The notes under the pieces: model-generated | What the model saw: the letters and a program-made list of their open reading frames with translations, nothing else | The model's database searches: none | What the model was told of the DNA's origin: nothing | Origin: Larimichthys crocea | Lineage: Eukaryota > Chordata > Actinopteri > Sciaenidae | Direction of reading: 5' to 3' | Length of the DNA stretch: 64,000 bases | Assembly: GCF_000972845.2 (NCBI RefSeq) | Contig: NW_020858293.1 | Coordinates: 62,001 to 126,000, forward strand | Position numbers and translations under genes: made by a program | Part shown: one piece after another, positions 1-45,224 of the stretch | How the letters are laid out: each line of letters starts with the position of its first letter | How positions within the stretch are numbered: the stretch's first letter is position 1

Positions 1-923
1 CAGTCGCCAGATAACACGGTGGCTCATTGAACCGAAACATCGGCTCGCACCAACGAGACGGTGCTGCATTATCTAACATGGGAAACGAGACGTTTCTACA
101 CACATGATGAAAGAAACAAGTGGTTAACTCCTCGTGTCGGTCCGTAAAGTTGATGTAAAGACAAGTTTCACATCATCTTTATGAACCTGACCCTCGTTCT
201 AAAATTCTAATAAACTTTTCATCCCGAACATGACGCACACAACACATTTGAAATAATGTGTAATTTCCTAATGTTTTTGTTGTTGATTTTAGTTCAAATG
301 AATACACATCCTTGTCAACCCGAGATATCACCATATCTGTTTACAATGATAAACAAAAGTTTATTATCTGAACGCTGAATGTGAACAATTGTTTCAGTAG
401 AATAAAATACCGCTATCACGTTTTTTCCCCACGGACACCAAACGCAACATGTCTTTAGGGAACTCAAAATTGCGCAATAATACATTCACAAATATAAAAT
501 CCGCAGCAGTTCTTAACTAATCAAATAGCTGTCCTTGCAATATCACAACAATCCCATTGAGTTCTATCTGACTCTCTTCATGTGAGACTTCTAAAGACAC
601 GTTTAGAGACTCGTACGACAAGCAGCTTTGATAGTGTGGAACGTCTTTCCCTCTTCTGCGTCATATAACACTGTGGAAGTGACGCCCATGGGTCGTTTGG
701 ATGCCATAGGAAATATGAAAACGTCTACGACGACGTCAATGTTTCATTTTAAAATCCAACTTTAGGACACAGTTGCAGTGTGATCCTCTCATCTGCTGTA
801 AAACACGCTGTCACGTGCAGTGCTGACTAAATGTGTTTTTCTGGCGAGTTTGATCTTTTCAAATGAGGAAAATCTTACGAGTTTTACGATAAGCCCTGAA
901 CACAGCACGCCTCAACAACGAAG
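1..923. other. 5' flank of clcn6 (promoter side)
   Basis: No coding sequence is recognised here. The stretch ends at the clcn6 start codon and should hold its promoter and 5'UTR. No TATA box is well placed. Human MTHFR lies head-to-head with CLCN6, so a divergent promoter is possible, but I could not recognise an mthfr exon on the minus strand. Confidence 0.6.
810..817 (+). promoter_or_regulatory. GTCACGTG E-box, CLEAR-like
   Basis: GTCACGTG lies about 107 nt upstream of the clcn6 ATG. It matches the core of the CLEAR element (GTCACGTGAC) bound by TFEB/TFE3 at lysosomal genes, which fits a late-endosomal product. An 8-mer can occur by chance, so the role is inferred. Confidence 0.4.
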
Positions 924-33675
<32,752 letters not shown>

Positions 33676-35442
33676 TCTGATTCTGGACGTCCTGCCGTGC
33701 TTCCAGTCCAGACTCTATTTAGCCAGGTCCTGAGCCTTTGCTAGCTCAGTATGTAGGCATCCCCAAATACATCCAGGACATTCAAAATATAACACATCCA
33801 TATAAATATTCTTTGTGGTAAAGTAGGAACACAGTTCATCAGTAAGTCAAACCATTCAATTGTATTTCACTCAAGTCTAAATATGTTTAGTGTTGAGGAA
33901 TTATCAGCCTTCCTCTAGCCTCAGATCCAGTGTTCTGCTCATTATTAATCCATTAACAATAATGTATTTTATTTATTTCTTTTTTATTACTCCCACAAAA
34001 TCTGTGATTGTGTCCTTTCTCCTTAAAATGCCTTGTGTGAATGTCATCTGCTCAGTAAGCACAGCTAAGGCAGCCTATGAAATCCTATGAAAAATTTAAA
34101 TTTGACAACAATGTTCCTGTACTGTTATGTTAATGAACGATGTTCACTAATAATGTAATATTATTTAGGTAATGCGTTACTGCCCAACCCTGCTTAAATC
34201 CGCTGGGCTAAACACAGGAGCAATCTGTATAGAAAAAGTTTGCTAGCAGCAGCGTGAATCATATTCTTTAATTTAACTTTTAAGTTCTGCTCCTAGTTTT
34301 TCTCCCTTTCACCCACACACACAGATGAAGTTCAAAGGTCTGGTATTAAGCTCATATAATGTGGTTTCTGCTGGTTGGAGACACAATTGACCAATCAGAG
34401 CTTTGTAGGGAGAATTTGGAATAAAATAGTTGTCTTTGCTAGCACAAGAAAAAACTTGCAAACTGTGCTGAACAGACACCATGCTCATCCGAGAAGTTAT
34501 GTGAACAGGCGTTTCCTCATTATAAATTGGGAAAATCTTGACATGCATACAGGTAATGTTGTTTGCTGCCGCTCAATTTTGGGTTAAAACAGCATGTTTG
34601 AATTTGTCTGAACTCAATAGTTTGAAAAAATGACAGCTACCCAAGTCTGGGGTACAACAAATTACCAAAGTAAAATATCAAGATTTCCTTACTTCCTTCA
34701 TGACAGACACTTTTATTTAACCTTTAAAGTATGCTTTATCATAGTTGTCACTGTAGCACTTTTATTTTTGGCTGCTGTCTGGACATTTTGATATACTGTG
34801 TAAGGAACTGGAATTATATGCACTAAAAGTAGGCCAACATCCCCTCACAGCCTTTGGTTAAATTGGACTGCAGTAGTTCTCGGAGGAGTTTGTTTTCTGA
34901 CCATGTCATTATTCCACGTTGGACATACAGTAACATTTCTAACCACTTCAGCAGTCTGTAAATACATTAGCATTGTTTTGCACTTATGTTATAAAGTAAT
35001 GTTGTCACTGTCATTCAGTTAGTTCAGTGTTACACAAGGAACAGCAACAGGGAATTTAAAGGACAAGCTGTAAAAATCACATTTTGATAAAACTAATATC
35101 TAAAATATACATATACATATATACATATGTTATGCCTCTGCTCCTATGTATTCAGCAGAGTCATATGTTTCTGGTCCATCGTCCTAGTTCATCAGTCCAT
35201 TGTCATTCCTGAAAGGGACTAAAAATGTGCCTCGGAGCAAAAATAAGTGAAGCAAGTGGAATTGTACGTCAGGTTGTCAGATTATTAGATACCACAGCGG
35301 CACATATACACATCAAACATCCTGACATCCTGATTTGTTCCTTGTCTCTGCTTTTTATGTTTTTATTTAAGAAATTATTTTTTATACAGTTTTATTTTTA
35401 TGATTTGCTGCCTGTCCTGTCAATGATTTGGTGTCCTGCAAC

Positions 35443-35529
<87 letters not shown>

Positions 35530-35790
35530 ATCATTGCTCTTGCTTTAAATAAATAATAAATTGGTATGCAAAGTATTATATGTCCAGCTGTGAAGCTGAC
35601 CTGAGGGACTGTTTGCTAAATACACTGTGTTTCATATGACTTCTATAGAGATATATCTAGCACCTTGTGCTTGTTTAGGACTTTGTAATTTCTACAAATG
35701 TAGACTAAGCTGAACTGGCACATGGCAAAAAAAAGTTATCTCTGTCTTGTGCCTTTCAATAATAAAGGTCCTTCTGTTTTGCCAATCATA
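33676..35790 (+). other. clcn6: probable clcn6 3'UTR
   Basis: AT-rich sequence downstream of the stop with no coding potential. A good AATAAA lies at 35761-35766, giving a 3'UTR of about 2.1 kb. Earlier A-rich hexamers around 35548-35560 are alternatives. Extent is inferred. Confidence 0.5.
35443..35529 (+). repeat. GAT trinucleotide microsatellite
   Basis: About 28 GAT/TGA units with one 2-nt slip near 35483. It lies inside the presumed clcn6 3'UTR, so it may be transcribed. Confidence 0.95.
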
Positions 35791-35947
35791 CAAGTTATGT
35801 CTGCATGTTTCTTTTGTTTGTTTGAGCTAAAACAATTAATTGATTAATTAATTTCACGATTTCAATAATTTTGACAGTCAATTACTTGATTGATAAATTG
35901 AATAAATAAAATAATAAATAAACATGATGATTAAGTGAAACAAGACA

Positions 35948-36140
35948 AGGCTCTTCCTGAGGTTTCTTCCACCTTTTTTCCCTGTTAAAGGTTTTTTGTG
36001 GGCAGGTTTTTCCTCACTCAAACCAAGGGTCTAAGGACAGAGGGTGTCACTCCCTGTACAGATTGTAAAGCCCTCCGAGGCAAATGTACTTTGTGACTTT
36101 GGGCTATACAAATAAGATTTTATTTGATTTGATTTGACAA
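35948..36140 (+). mobile_element. LINE family B 3' tail
   Basis: Begins CTCTTCCTGAGGTTTCTTCC and ends in TATACAAATAAGATT with GATTT repeats. 5'-truncated. Confidence 0.85.
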
Positions 36141-38089
36141 GAAGCACTGATAGACTTTTTTTTTTTCCCACAATGCAGTGCACAAAGGAAATGGAAGAGC
36201 TTCTCACAACTGTAACTGATGGTGACATCAGCAGAGAGATCATGCTAGTGGTAAAACTATCAGGGTGATCAGCAACTGTAGATGAAACGATATTGAATAT
36301 TTAAATATACATATGAATCATAGACATGGAGACATACGTACTACACTAATTACAGCAATTTGAGGTTACTCTCTTGGCATCCATGTTTGTAAAAAAAAAA
36401 AAAAAAAATCGGACAATCAAGACCAAATTTCAGAACAAAATGTATTGATTTATTTGGAATTGTCGCAATCCACTCCTTTTCTTGTAGAGGCAAAATAAAT
36501 GTATGCACATCTTGTTGGTGAGCTTGCACTGTGTGGAAACAGCAAACCTGAGAGTCCAAACTGGTAGCTTTAAATAAGCTGTGTTGTACAACATTTTAGT
36601 TTTATACTACCCACAGTACCACACAAATCTAGTTCAAACTAGAGGCCCAAGAGTCTCCAGTCATACTAGTAAATGTAATGTTCATTGATAAGACAAGCCT
36701 TCCTGTTACTGAGACATTTTCAGGCCTAATTTCTTTCCGTTGGTGCTGTCAGAAGAGATTAATGCTGAACTGCACCTGAGCTGTTAGGAGTACCTGCTGC
36801 ACTCAGATCTGTCAGCGGCCACTTATGGGTAAACACTAGTGCACCTGTCCATGCTATGAGATTCCCAGGTCTGCCATACATCACTCTCTAGATCCACAAA
36901 GCTCAGTTTATGAACCTTTAAATGTGCAGGTTATTGTATTTACATAACATACAGTGTATGCATTGAAATATATGACTCAAATATATGAGTATATATGACA
37001 CAGTGGCAAACTAGTGCTGTGCTCAAAGAGGTGGTTAATAAAAAAATAAAAAAAACTACCACAATACATGGTATTATATTGCAGTGACATAACTTTGCAT
37101 TGTCACAAAAACTAAAATGTTTATCTGAATCCTAAAATCAAAATGTTTGCATGTCACTTTAAATTCAACTTATTTTAAACCAAAGGATTCGTCTGCTCAG
37201 TTGCAGTGAACAAATTACTAGAACACATTTATGGCACTTTATATTCCATCTTCTGTAAATGATCCTAAACACTCAAACATCATGATGAAAGATAATAATG
37301 TTTACAATAGGCTCTCCTAGGATGATTGAATGCCATGTCGATTACCTCAATTTAATCCAGCCAGTAACAAATGTCACCTTTAACCTGTGGGCTAATTGAA
37401 CCTATTCCGTTTAACAGACTGTGTGATGGGTGAGTTTGCTACATTGTCTACTCTCTGCTTTCAATTCACAGCTATTCCACTGCAGCCTGCCCTCTTTGCT
37501 GTTGTGAACTGCTCCTGATGAGTCTCTTTATCCTCCATCTCTTACAAGATCAGTATTCTTTTTCTGCTCCTTCAGTTTCATCCTGTTCAATGTCCATCTC
37601 AACTCATAAGTAGAACATTTGTTCTCAAATTGTTATCAGTCACATAATGCTGCTTTCAGCTTTTAAACTCAGACACGTGATTGTATTTTGAAGTTGTTTT
37701 ATTTTGACATGCACTAGAATAATGCTTAATTATTTTGTTATTTTAATGTTGTTCAACTGTTAAATTATGGCATCAAAAAACTATTCTATACTATTGTTTT
37801 TGAAGCTTTGTGGAATACACTATACAGTTAGATGGCATCAGGCTAAAATATTACAGCATATTGAGGGTAGGGATTAGAGTTTACTTACATGAATGAAAAC
37901 TCAGTGTTTGTAGAGCTTCAAAGCCAAATGGGTGGTAATTTATCTGGCCATCACACAAAACCAGTTTTGTCACTCATGGGTAAAATGATCACAAAACACA
38001 TTCAAACACATCAAATGACTTTTTTCTATAAAAGGTGTAGATGATTGGACAGTGTCTTTATTAATGTCAATCTCTTCATCATCAGGATC
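36141..38089. other. AT-rich intergenic sequence, no gene seen
   Basis: No conserved domain, exon pair or known repeat was recognised on either strand. Confidence 0.6.
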
Positions 38090-39180
38090 TGTAACACAGT
38101 CCTTTAAAATATCTGTAATCAAGCATCATTTTAAAAAGCCCACTTTGAGGATTTTCAGTCAGGATTTGGAGTGCACCATAGCACGGAAACAACACTGGTG
38201 AAGGTTACAAATGATCTTCTAATGGATAAAGGAAGACTCGTCTTTGTACTTGTCTTGTTAGATCTTAGTGCTGTATTTGATACCACTGACCATCATATTC
38301 TTTTACAGGTAAAGGAACCACTCTAAACTGGTTTAAGTCCTCTTTATCAGATCGATTTCAGTTTGTTCACGTTAATGTTGAATCTTGCATGCACACCAAA
38401 GTTTAGTCACAGAGTTCCACAAGATTCTGTGCTTGGACCACTTCTATTCACCTGATGCTTCCTTTAAGAATCACTCCATTAACTTTCATTGATATGCAAT
38501 TTATTTAATTACATTTATCAATCAGGCCAGATGAAACCAATCAGTTAGCTAACTTAAAGAATGCCTTAAGGACATAAAAATGCAATTGTAATGGACCCAA
38601 ACACCTCAGAAAGTCTCTTTCTAAAGGTATAGTTACTCTAGTTGGGATCATCCTGGCCTTCAGTTCCACTGTAACGAATCTTGGAGTCATCTTTGATCAG
38701 GATATGTCCTTTAACAGCCACATTTTTTTTAAAAAGCCCTTTTTCACCTACATAACATCGCAAATATGTCTCTGTTAGGGTTTGAAGTTGTGTCCTTTTG
38801 AGTGTGTTTGCCCTTGTGTTTGGGTTTGTCTTGTCTCCCGTTTGTGCAGGTTGGGAGTGGCTGACCTACTCTCTCCTCCTACTCATCCACACCTGCTCAT
38901 CATTCACCTGATTGCCACCTCCCACCTCGGCAGTAGTGGTACTTCATCCTTCATGCTTTGCCAGTTTGTTGTTGTAACCCTCGTAGTAACTATCTGACCA
39001 ACTGGAAAACCCTTTTGGAAAACTCTTTTGGACTGGACAGTTGCCTTTTGCTTTGTTGTCTAGCCCAGCCATGCTCACCTGCTCACCGCTTGCCACAATC
39101 CACCTTCTCTTTGTTTGTTCACCCCCATGGAGCTCACCGTCACAGAGCCTTCAGCTATCAAGCTCTGTTGTGAAATTCAT
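38090..39180 (+). mobile_element. strongly decayed LINE family B
   Basis: Short family B blocks survive: AGGATTTTCAGTCAGGATTT, GTTAGATCTTAGTGCTGTAT, CACAAAGTTTAG-type sequence, and near 39145 TTCAGCTATCAAGCT (FSYQA). Stops in all frames. An unrelated segment sits at about 38780-39130. Confidence 0.65.
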
Positions 39181-41188
39181 TTTCCATTCAGATTCTATAT
39201 AACAACATGATAGGATTAACTGCTTAGATAATGTGTTCTGATATATGCTTGTGATACGAAGCATAGCTCCTGTCACTCTGTACGCCTAGCCATAGCTAAT
39301 GTACATTAGAAGTAGCTAAGTTAACTTTAGCATTGGATGTAGCAGGCTAAGTTTGGAAACTATATGCTCATTCGCAAAGCTGGTAGTTTCCCCATGTAAC
39401 TGCTGACATTTTCACCATTATTTTTCCTGGTAAGATTGTGGTATGTTTTTGATTTTGTGTTATAACATTTAGTTCAGGGATTTCTTCCATCACTTTCTGC
39501 CATGTACTTTCCCACTTTGCATGCGTTGTTGCTACACTACATCATATGTCTCTTGTCTCAATGGTTGCTCTTTGAAAGGTAAGCAGCACTCAAGCCAAAA
39601 GTTGAAATAATTTGAACTTTTTTAAAATCCTTTTTTAAGAATGTGACAGTGTTACAGGAGTGCCAAAACTCAATCAGCTCAGTGTTCTTTTAAGCTGATT
39701 AGTCCCGTGTTGTAACTGTAATTGTCAAGAACCTAGCTAAGCACCATGGCACAGGGTAACAATGATACATTGTACGGCACAGCTTATGCTTGGGACAAAC
39801 AAAATAAATACACAACTGTTTTTCTTATTGTAGTAGAATATTTATCATATAGAATATAGAATATTTTCCTTTCTATATTTGTCTTTTTATTTATTATCTT
39901 TCTCTCCTGTCATCCTCTCCTCTCTCCCTCCCCATCCACTCATGTCAGCCACACTCACTTGTCCCGAGGTGTGGAAGGCGGCTGAGATCATTAGGGGAAA
40001 TTACTCTTGTGTTGCATACCAGCTCTGATAATAAAACTGTCACAAGGGGCAGCATGATGACTGCAGCGACCATTGCTCTACCTTCTGTTCCATTTTCTTT
40101 CCTTCTTTGGTTAAATCATCTTTTTAATGATGTTAACTGAGACTGTATTGTTGTAGCAATACAGCAGGAGAGAGAGAGAGAAAGAAAATTATTATTATTT
40201 TATTATTTTATAATATAAACAAAAGCATACACATATATTATTATGCACATATTATTACCGAGCCTAAACATGAAATGCAGGGCTATTTGTGCTCTGTGGA
40301 TTATATTCCCACACTAATTTTGAATTAAATCACTGCACAAACCAGTTGCCCATTTTGTCTGGTTGGGAATCCAGCCAACTGCTCTGCTATGGCTGATCTG
40401 TGACTTTGGTCTCTCTCTCTCTTTATTTCCTTACAGAACACTGCCCAACAACCAGATCCATTATAAAGGTGTACCCTGGCTCCATCACATGCATATTTAT
40501 CCACAGGTACTACATTCTCTTATACAATATTAAGTCTAGTGACAATGCCATGCTCTTTTCATAGCTACGCAAATGAGCTGATAATTATTCACAGGTGAAC
40601 TGTAGGAGGTGTTGTTCATCCAGTCATCAGGTTTCTGTGGAGAAAGTGGAAATGGCTTTGCAGGGATTTGTGGACTTCATATTAGTGTTTCACCTTTATA
40701 AATGCAGGGTTATAGAGTATGAGCGGCCTGACTATTCATGTAGGTACTGGGTTACTTTCTATTCTTTGTGTGTTGTTACCAGGGCATTAGTGACTGTGGG
40801 GGTCCTGGCAGCCTTAGGCAATGTCATTGATATCTGTCAGGACGCAGTGGGAGGTCAGCAGAGGGGAAGGGGGGGCGCTAAAGAGGTTTTAATGACATCT
40901 TAAGCAGCTCTTTGCATCTGTGTGAGAAATATGTCTCAAAGGCATTACTAGAGTTAAACAATGGAACATATTTTGTTGTTGTTTTGTTGCTTTGGAGAAA
41001 CACTGACTGTCAAACTGAGTTGAAATTATTCCATTCTGCCAGTATTTGGAACTGTATACTGTGTTATACAAACCTCTTCATGAAAAGTTGACCTTTCACC
41101 TTAAGTAATGAGTGAGTAAGTAGTTTTAGCTCTTTGTTGAAGATATATTTCGTTTACACAGAGCAAAACATTTAAACCTGGGTGTTGT
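39181..41188. other. intergenic sequence, no gene supported
   Basis: No domain was recognised. A 102-codon frame at 40595-40903 has no known similarity and no supporting splice or start context. Confidence 0.55.
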
Positions 41189-41390
41189 TTAGCTCAGTTA
41201 GAGCATCCACTCCATGCACAAAGGCTCAGTCCTTGCCTCAGCGGCCCTGGGTTGGAGTACGACTTGTGGCCCTTTGCTGCATGTCATTCTACATCTCTCT
41301 CTCCCTACATTCCTGTCACTCTTCAACTGTCTCTGTCAAATAAAGGTTGAAAAGGCCCAAAAAATATCTTAAAAACAAACAAACAAAACA
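41189..41390 (+). mobile_element. tRNA-headed SINE
   Basis: TTTAGCTCAGTTAGAG matches an A box and GGTTGGAGTAC a B box of RNA polymerase III; then GCTGCATGTCATTC body, CAAATAAAGGTTGAAAA and an A-rich end. Typical perciform SINE structure. Confidence 0.75.
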
Positions 41391-42592
41391 TTTAAACCCA
41401 AGATGTTTATTGTGTATCATATGTGATACAGTGCTTTCTATCTAAAGCACTTATGATAATACTAGGCTATTGCTATTAGCTTATTAAGGGCTCTTTATCT
41501 TGTCCAGGAAAGCAAGCAGCAACCCTCTGATTACTAGATGACCTGAGCCACAGCCATCACCTCACTTCCATCACAGCTCTATAAAACCAAAATGAACAAC
41601 TGAATTAATATCTAAGAGCCAGTGTTGCTTGGTGTGGCACTAAAACAGAGATTATGTATTTATTTCATTTGTCCTCATAACATTTACAGCTAAACTGTTG
41701 TTTTCTTTTTTGTATTTCAGTTTAGCTCAATGACTCCAGCTCAAACATAACACATATGAAACTAATTAAAAGTCACAAAGGAAAATGTGAAATGAATAAA
41801 GGGCATCTTATTCCCTGTACATTGGACTAGAGGCACAGCTAATGAGAATTAAGGCCCCTGACACACCTATCAAACCCATCACTTAACAGAAGCCCAGAGT
41901 TAATTAGAGGCTGTAATAAAGACTCTAACTGACAGTGCCCTATGACTCATCTTAATAACTTGAGAGTGGATACCTACTACATTGATCTATATACACTTAC
42001 ATAGTTTGACCCAGTGAAATGGAGGTTGGCAGCAATACATGCATTTTATTATGCTATATATTGCACTATTCTTTTAGAAAATACATGAATAAAATGTCAG
42101 CACTTAATCCAATGACCAGAAACAATGAGCAATAGGGACTGAAAAGAGTACTTCCTCTGTTTATTTAGGTGATCAGGTTAAAAATAGCATGAACTAATAC
42201 TAAATATATGCGACACCATCCTTAGCAAGTGAAAATAGCCTTATCTGTGTAAAGGTGGCTTTAGAGGGGTCACATTTACAACATGTGTATGCTAATCTTT
42301 TCACAGCCAGCGGGAAGGGAAAGAGATGATGTAATGGTGTGGGAGTCTGGGATCAGTCTAGGACAGGAATAGATGGCAGAGCTGATTGATGCAGTGAAGG
42401 TTAAAATGGTGTTCTGCTGCAGCTTCAGCCATGAGCAAGGTGGACTGGAGTAAGTATAAGTATAATTCTCTGAACTGTGTGGTTTACTGTCTAAAATAAC
42501 TGTTGGAAGGTTACAGGTTAGAGCATGGTTTGATTTGCCATGATTTTAAAGGACACTTTTATGGTTAAAAGGGGCAGTGTTTATTATTTAAA
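41391..42592. other. intergenic sequence, no gene supported
   Basis: Nothing recognised except a possible short exon with good start context at about 42431 (see findings). Confidence 0.5.
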
Positions 42593-42790
42593 TGGTAAAT
42601 GGACTGTACTAACATAGCACTTCTAGCCTTCTGACCCTGATCACTCAATGTGCTTTTACACAGTTTACATATTTCATTCACCCATTCACTAACATTGATA
42701 CACTGACAGTTGTCATGCAAGGTGGAAATTGCTCATCGGTTTTAGACCTGCTCTACTTCCTGAGCACCACATCTGCACTATTTAGGGATT
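42593..42790 (+). repeat. dispersed repeat R, degenerate
   Basis: ATGGTAAATGGACTGTACTA and later CTGACAGTTGTCATGCAAGG correspond to the R consensus at 13399; the right half is lost. Confidence 0.7.
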
Positions 42791-44760
42791 AGTGAAAGAG
42801 TAAATAGGGTATTGAATTTTTTAGACCCCAATTTCATCTGGTGGAAATGTGATCTGTACCAGTATATCTGTATGAGGGAATAACTCAATCATTCATTACA
42901 TTTATGCAATCTTTTATAACCTGTAGGGTGGTTGTGGTTCTGAAATATGTTCATGAGCCTATTAGTGACCTATTAGTGTCACTAGGGGCTCAAAATCTGA
43001 GCAGCATGTTTTAAAGACAAGCTAGAAGAGACAGGCTGCAGCAGCTCATGCAAAATGGAGGCAGATGTTGTTTTTAACATCTAGACGTATCCTAATTTCT
43101 GAGTAATTTAAAGTGATAAAGTTAAAGTTTTTTGCAACATGTGTCTTTACTGAATTTGTTAGTTAGGCATTCTTTACTATTGTAACTAAAAGTTCCGATT
43201 AGTCAGATTACAGGAGCAAAACATCAAAACACTGCATTGCATTTCTCAGGTATGACACCACATGGCAGCCCTGAGAGCTTATTGCAATGCAAGTGAAAGA
43301 TGGCAATTGACGTAACACAAGCAAATGAAAAAAACGAGAAAACACAACCACAACACAGAAACATGCTGCAAATACAGAAAACACAACAAATACAGAAATG
43401 CTGCAAGTACAAAGGAGTTTAATTTACTTCATGGACATTCAAGCTATTTTCAAAATGTTTTAACAATCTGTTTTCTGTACTTGGTTGTTTTCTGACTGAT
43501 TAAATAAATAGTTTTATACATAACCCAAATCCTTCCAGTGCTGGTCCCGCCAGGTCTTGCACGCCTCTGGGACCTGGAGGAACCGTGAGGTGAACACAAA
43601 GGTGTGTATGCAGCACAAGCCATATGTCAGCGTCCTCTCATTTCTACATTGACCCTTTCAAATGATACCTCAGTTTGAGCTCTCACAAGCATGCACATTC
43701 TTCTGATCTGCTCTTTCTATAACTAATACATCATCTAGTTACAGGAAAATTAGCAGGCCTACACCCTTGATAGGTGAAATTCAGAAATAACCACAAGCTT
43801 GTAATGTTTAAAAAATGTCATCTCTTTCTGACAAGTTAGGAAAAATACAGTAGATTTGTGCAAGTTTTGACTGCTATTTTTGGCAAGGCTGTCACTGATT
43901 ACCTATAAGTGGAAATGAGTAAGCTGTGGACTGGAAGAAAGTCAGAAAGATAGTCAAAAAGAAAAGAAAAATAAAGACCCATCAACAGACTATTTTAACA
44001 GTTGAAATCACACAAACATTTAAATAATTAAAATAAATATAAAAACATTTAAAACACATGAAAAATATTGGTGAATAAAATAGAGTAAACAATGAACATT
44101 ATCCACTGCACTCCAAGGGGCACCTAATGAAATAGTTAAATTCTTCATTTCAACAACAAGCTAATGAGTTACACATATTACATTATATGCGGGTAGAAGT
44201 CAAATTTTCAATGAAACTCTTAATGTTTAATTGAAAACTAGAATGACATTCTGCTCGAGGAGAGGCTTGAAGGCAGACAACTAAGGATTCTTCCGGCACT
44301 ATGTTGGTGATAAACTAATCTGCTAAAGAGAGGAAGTGCTGCAACACTGTTGACAGGATGGCATCCATGACTGACTAACTGTATCTCTGTCCCATCATTT
44401 ATCAGGTGTCACATTCCCTGCTTACACCACACAGTACCAGACACTGGGTTCAAATAGTGTCAGTAAATGTGTCATAAACTATGATAGAGTTACTGCTATC
44501 CTTGATGCTGCCTTTTAGGTGTGTCATAGGGTGTCTCAGATGATGCTGTTGGTGGGCGTGTCTTGTGTTTTTCACAGATGTACCCATACAAAACTTTAAC
44601 TGAGTTGTCATCATTGACTGATGTAACTGATGTAATCTGGCAACTGGCCAGAGGCTAAACTGTAAAGTGGAATGGGGAGCTGGTCCAGAGAGCGACCAGG
44701 AAACAGTTAAAGGGCAGAGCATATTTGGAAGGCAACCAGTAGTCAATAGTGATCCCTAGG
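42791..44760. other. intergenic sequence, no gene supported
   Basis: AT-rich, with no recognised repeats or coding sequence. Confidence 0.5.
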
Positions 44761-44860
44761 CTGGTGGCGAAGGTCGAACCCCTCAAGAGGCTGGAGGCAA
44801 TGCCAGAACCCCTCAAGAGGCTGGCGACAAAGGCAGAACCCCTCTTGAGGATCAAGGTCA
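44761..44860. repeat. 30-bp minisatellite, about three units
   Basis: GAACCCCTCAAGAGGCTGG recurs at a 30-bp period near 44778, 44808 and 44838 (last unit diverged). It translates in phase because 30 is a multiple of three, but no protein is recognised. Confidence 0.8.
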
Positions 44861-45224
44861 GGATTGTGGGTGTGTAGGCAGGATAATAAAATGTGTTCAA
44901 GTGATTCAGTGTCCTGACTCATATTTGCATATTGAGTCCATAATCCTTCAGCCTAACAGAATGAGCTGGTGAACATGGACTCAGCAAACAAAACCACTGA
45001 ATCCTGCCCACTTCACAAAGCTAAGCTAACACGAACAACATCTCTGAGCTTTGTCAGACAGCAACCTGAGCATAGTAAAACAATTACCCGAATTAACTAT
45101 CCAAGTGTCTCAACTCGCATAGCTGCTCTTAAATCTTAAATCTCATCTGCACCTGCAGCAGCCTGACCTGAACATCCATCATTTTTCAACTCAAACACTT
45201 TGGATACTGAACCATTCGACTGCG

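Noticed and set aside
35225..35548. 107-codon frame with poly-Asp and poly-Met runs
   Set aside because: Produced by the GAT microsatellite in the clcn6 3'UTR.
40595..40903. 102-codon frame as a small host gene
   Set aside because: No known domain and no recognisable partner exons; also checked as a natriuretic peptide precursor without success.
44761..44860. CRISPR-like array
   Set aside because: Only three adjacent units without spacers, in a vertebrate genome.
44450..44900. Repeat protein from the 30-bp minisatellite
   Set aside because: No start context, no similarity, and open only because the unit is a multiple of three.
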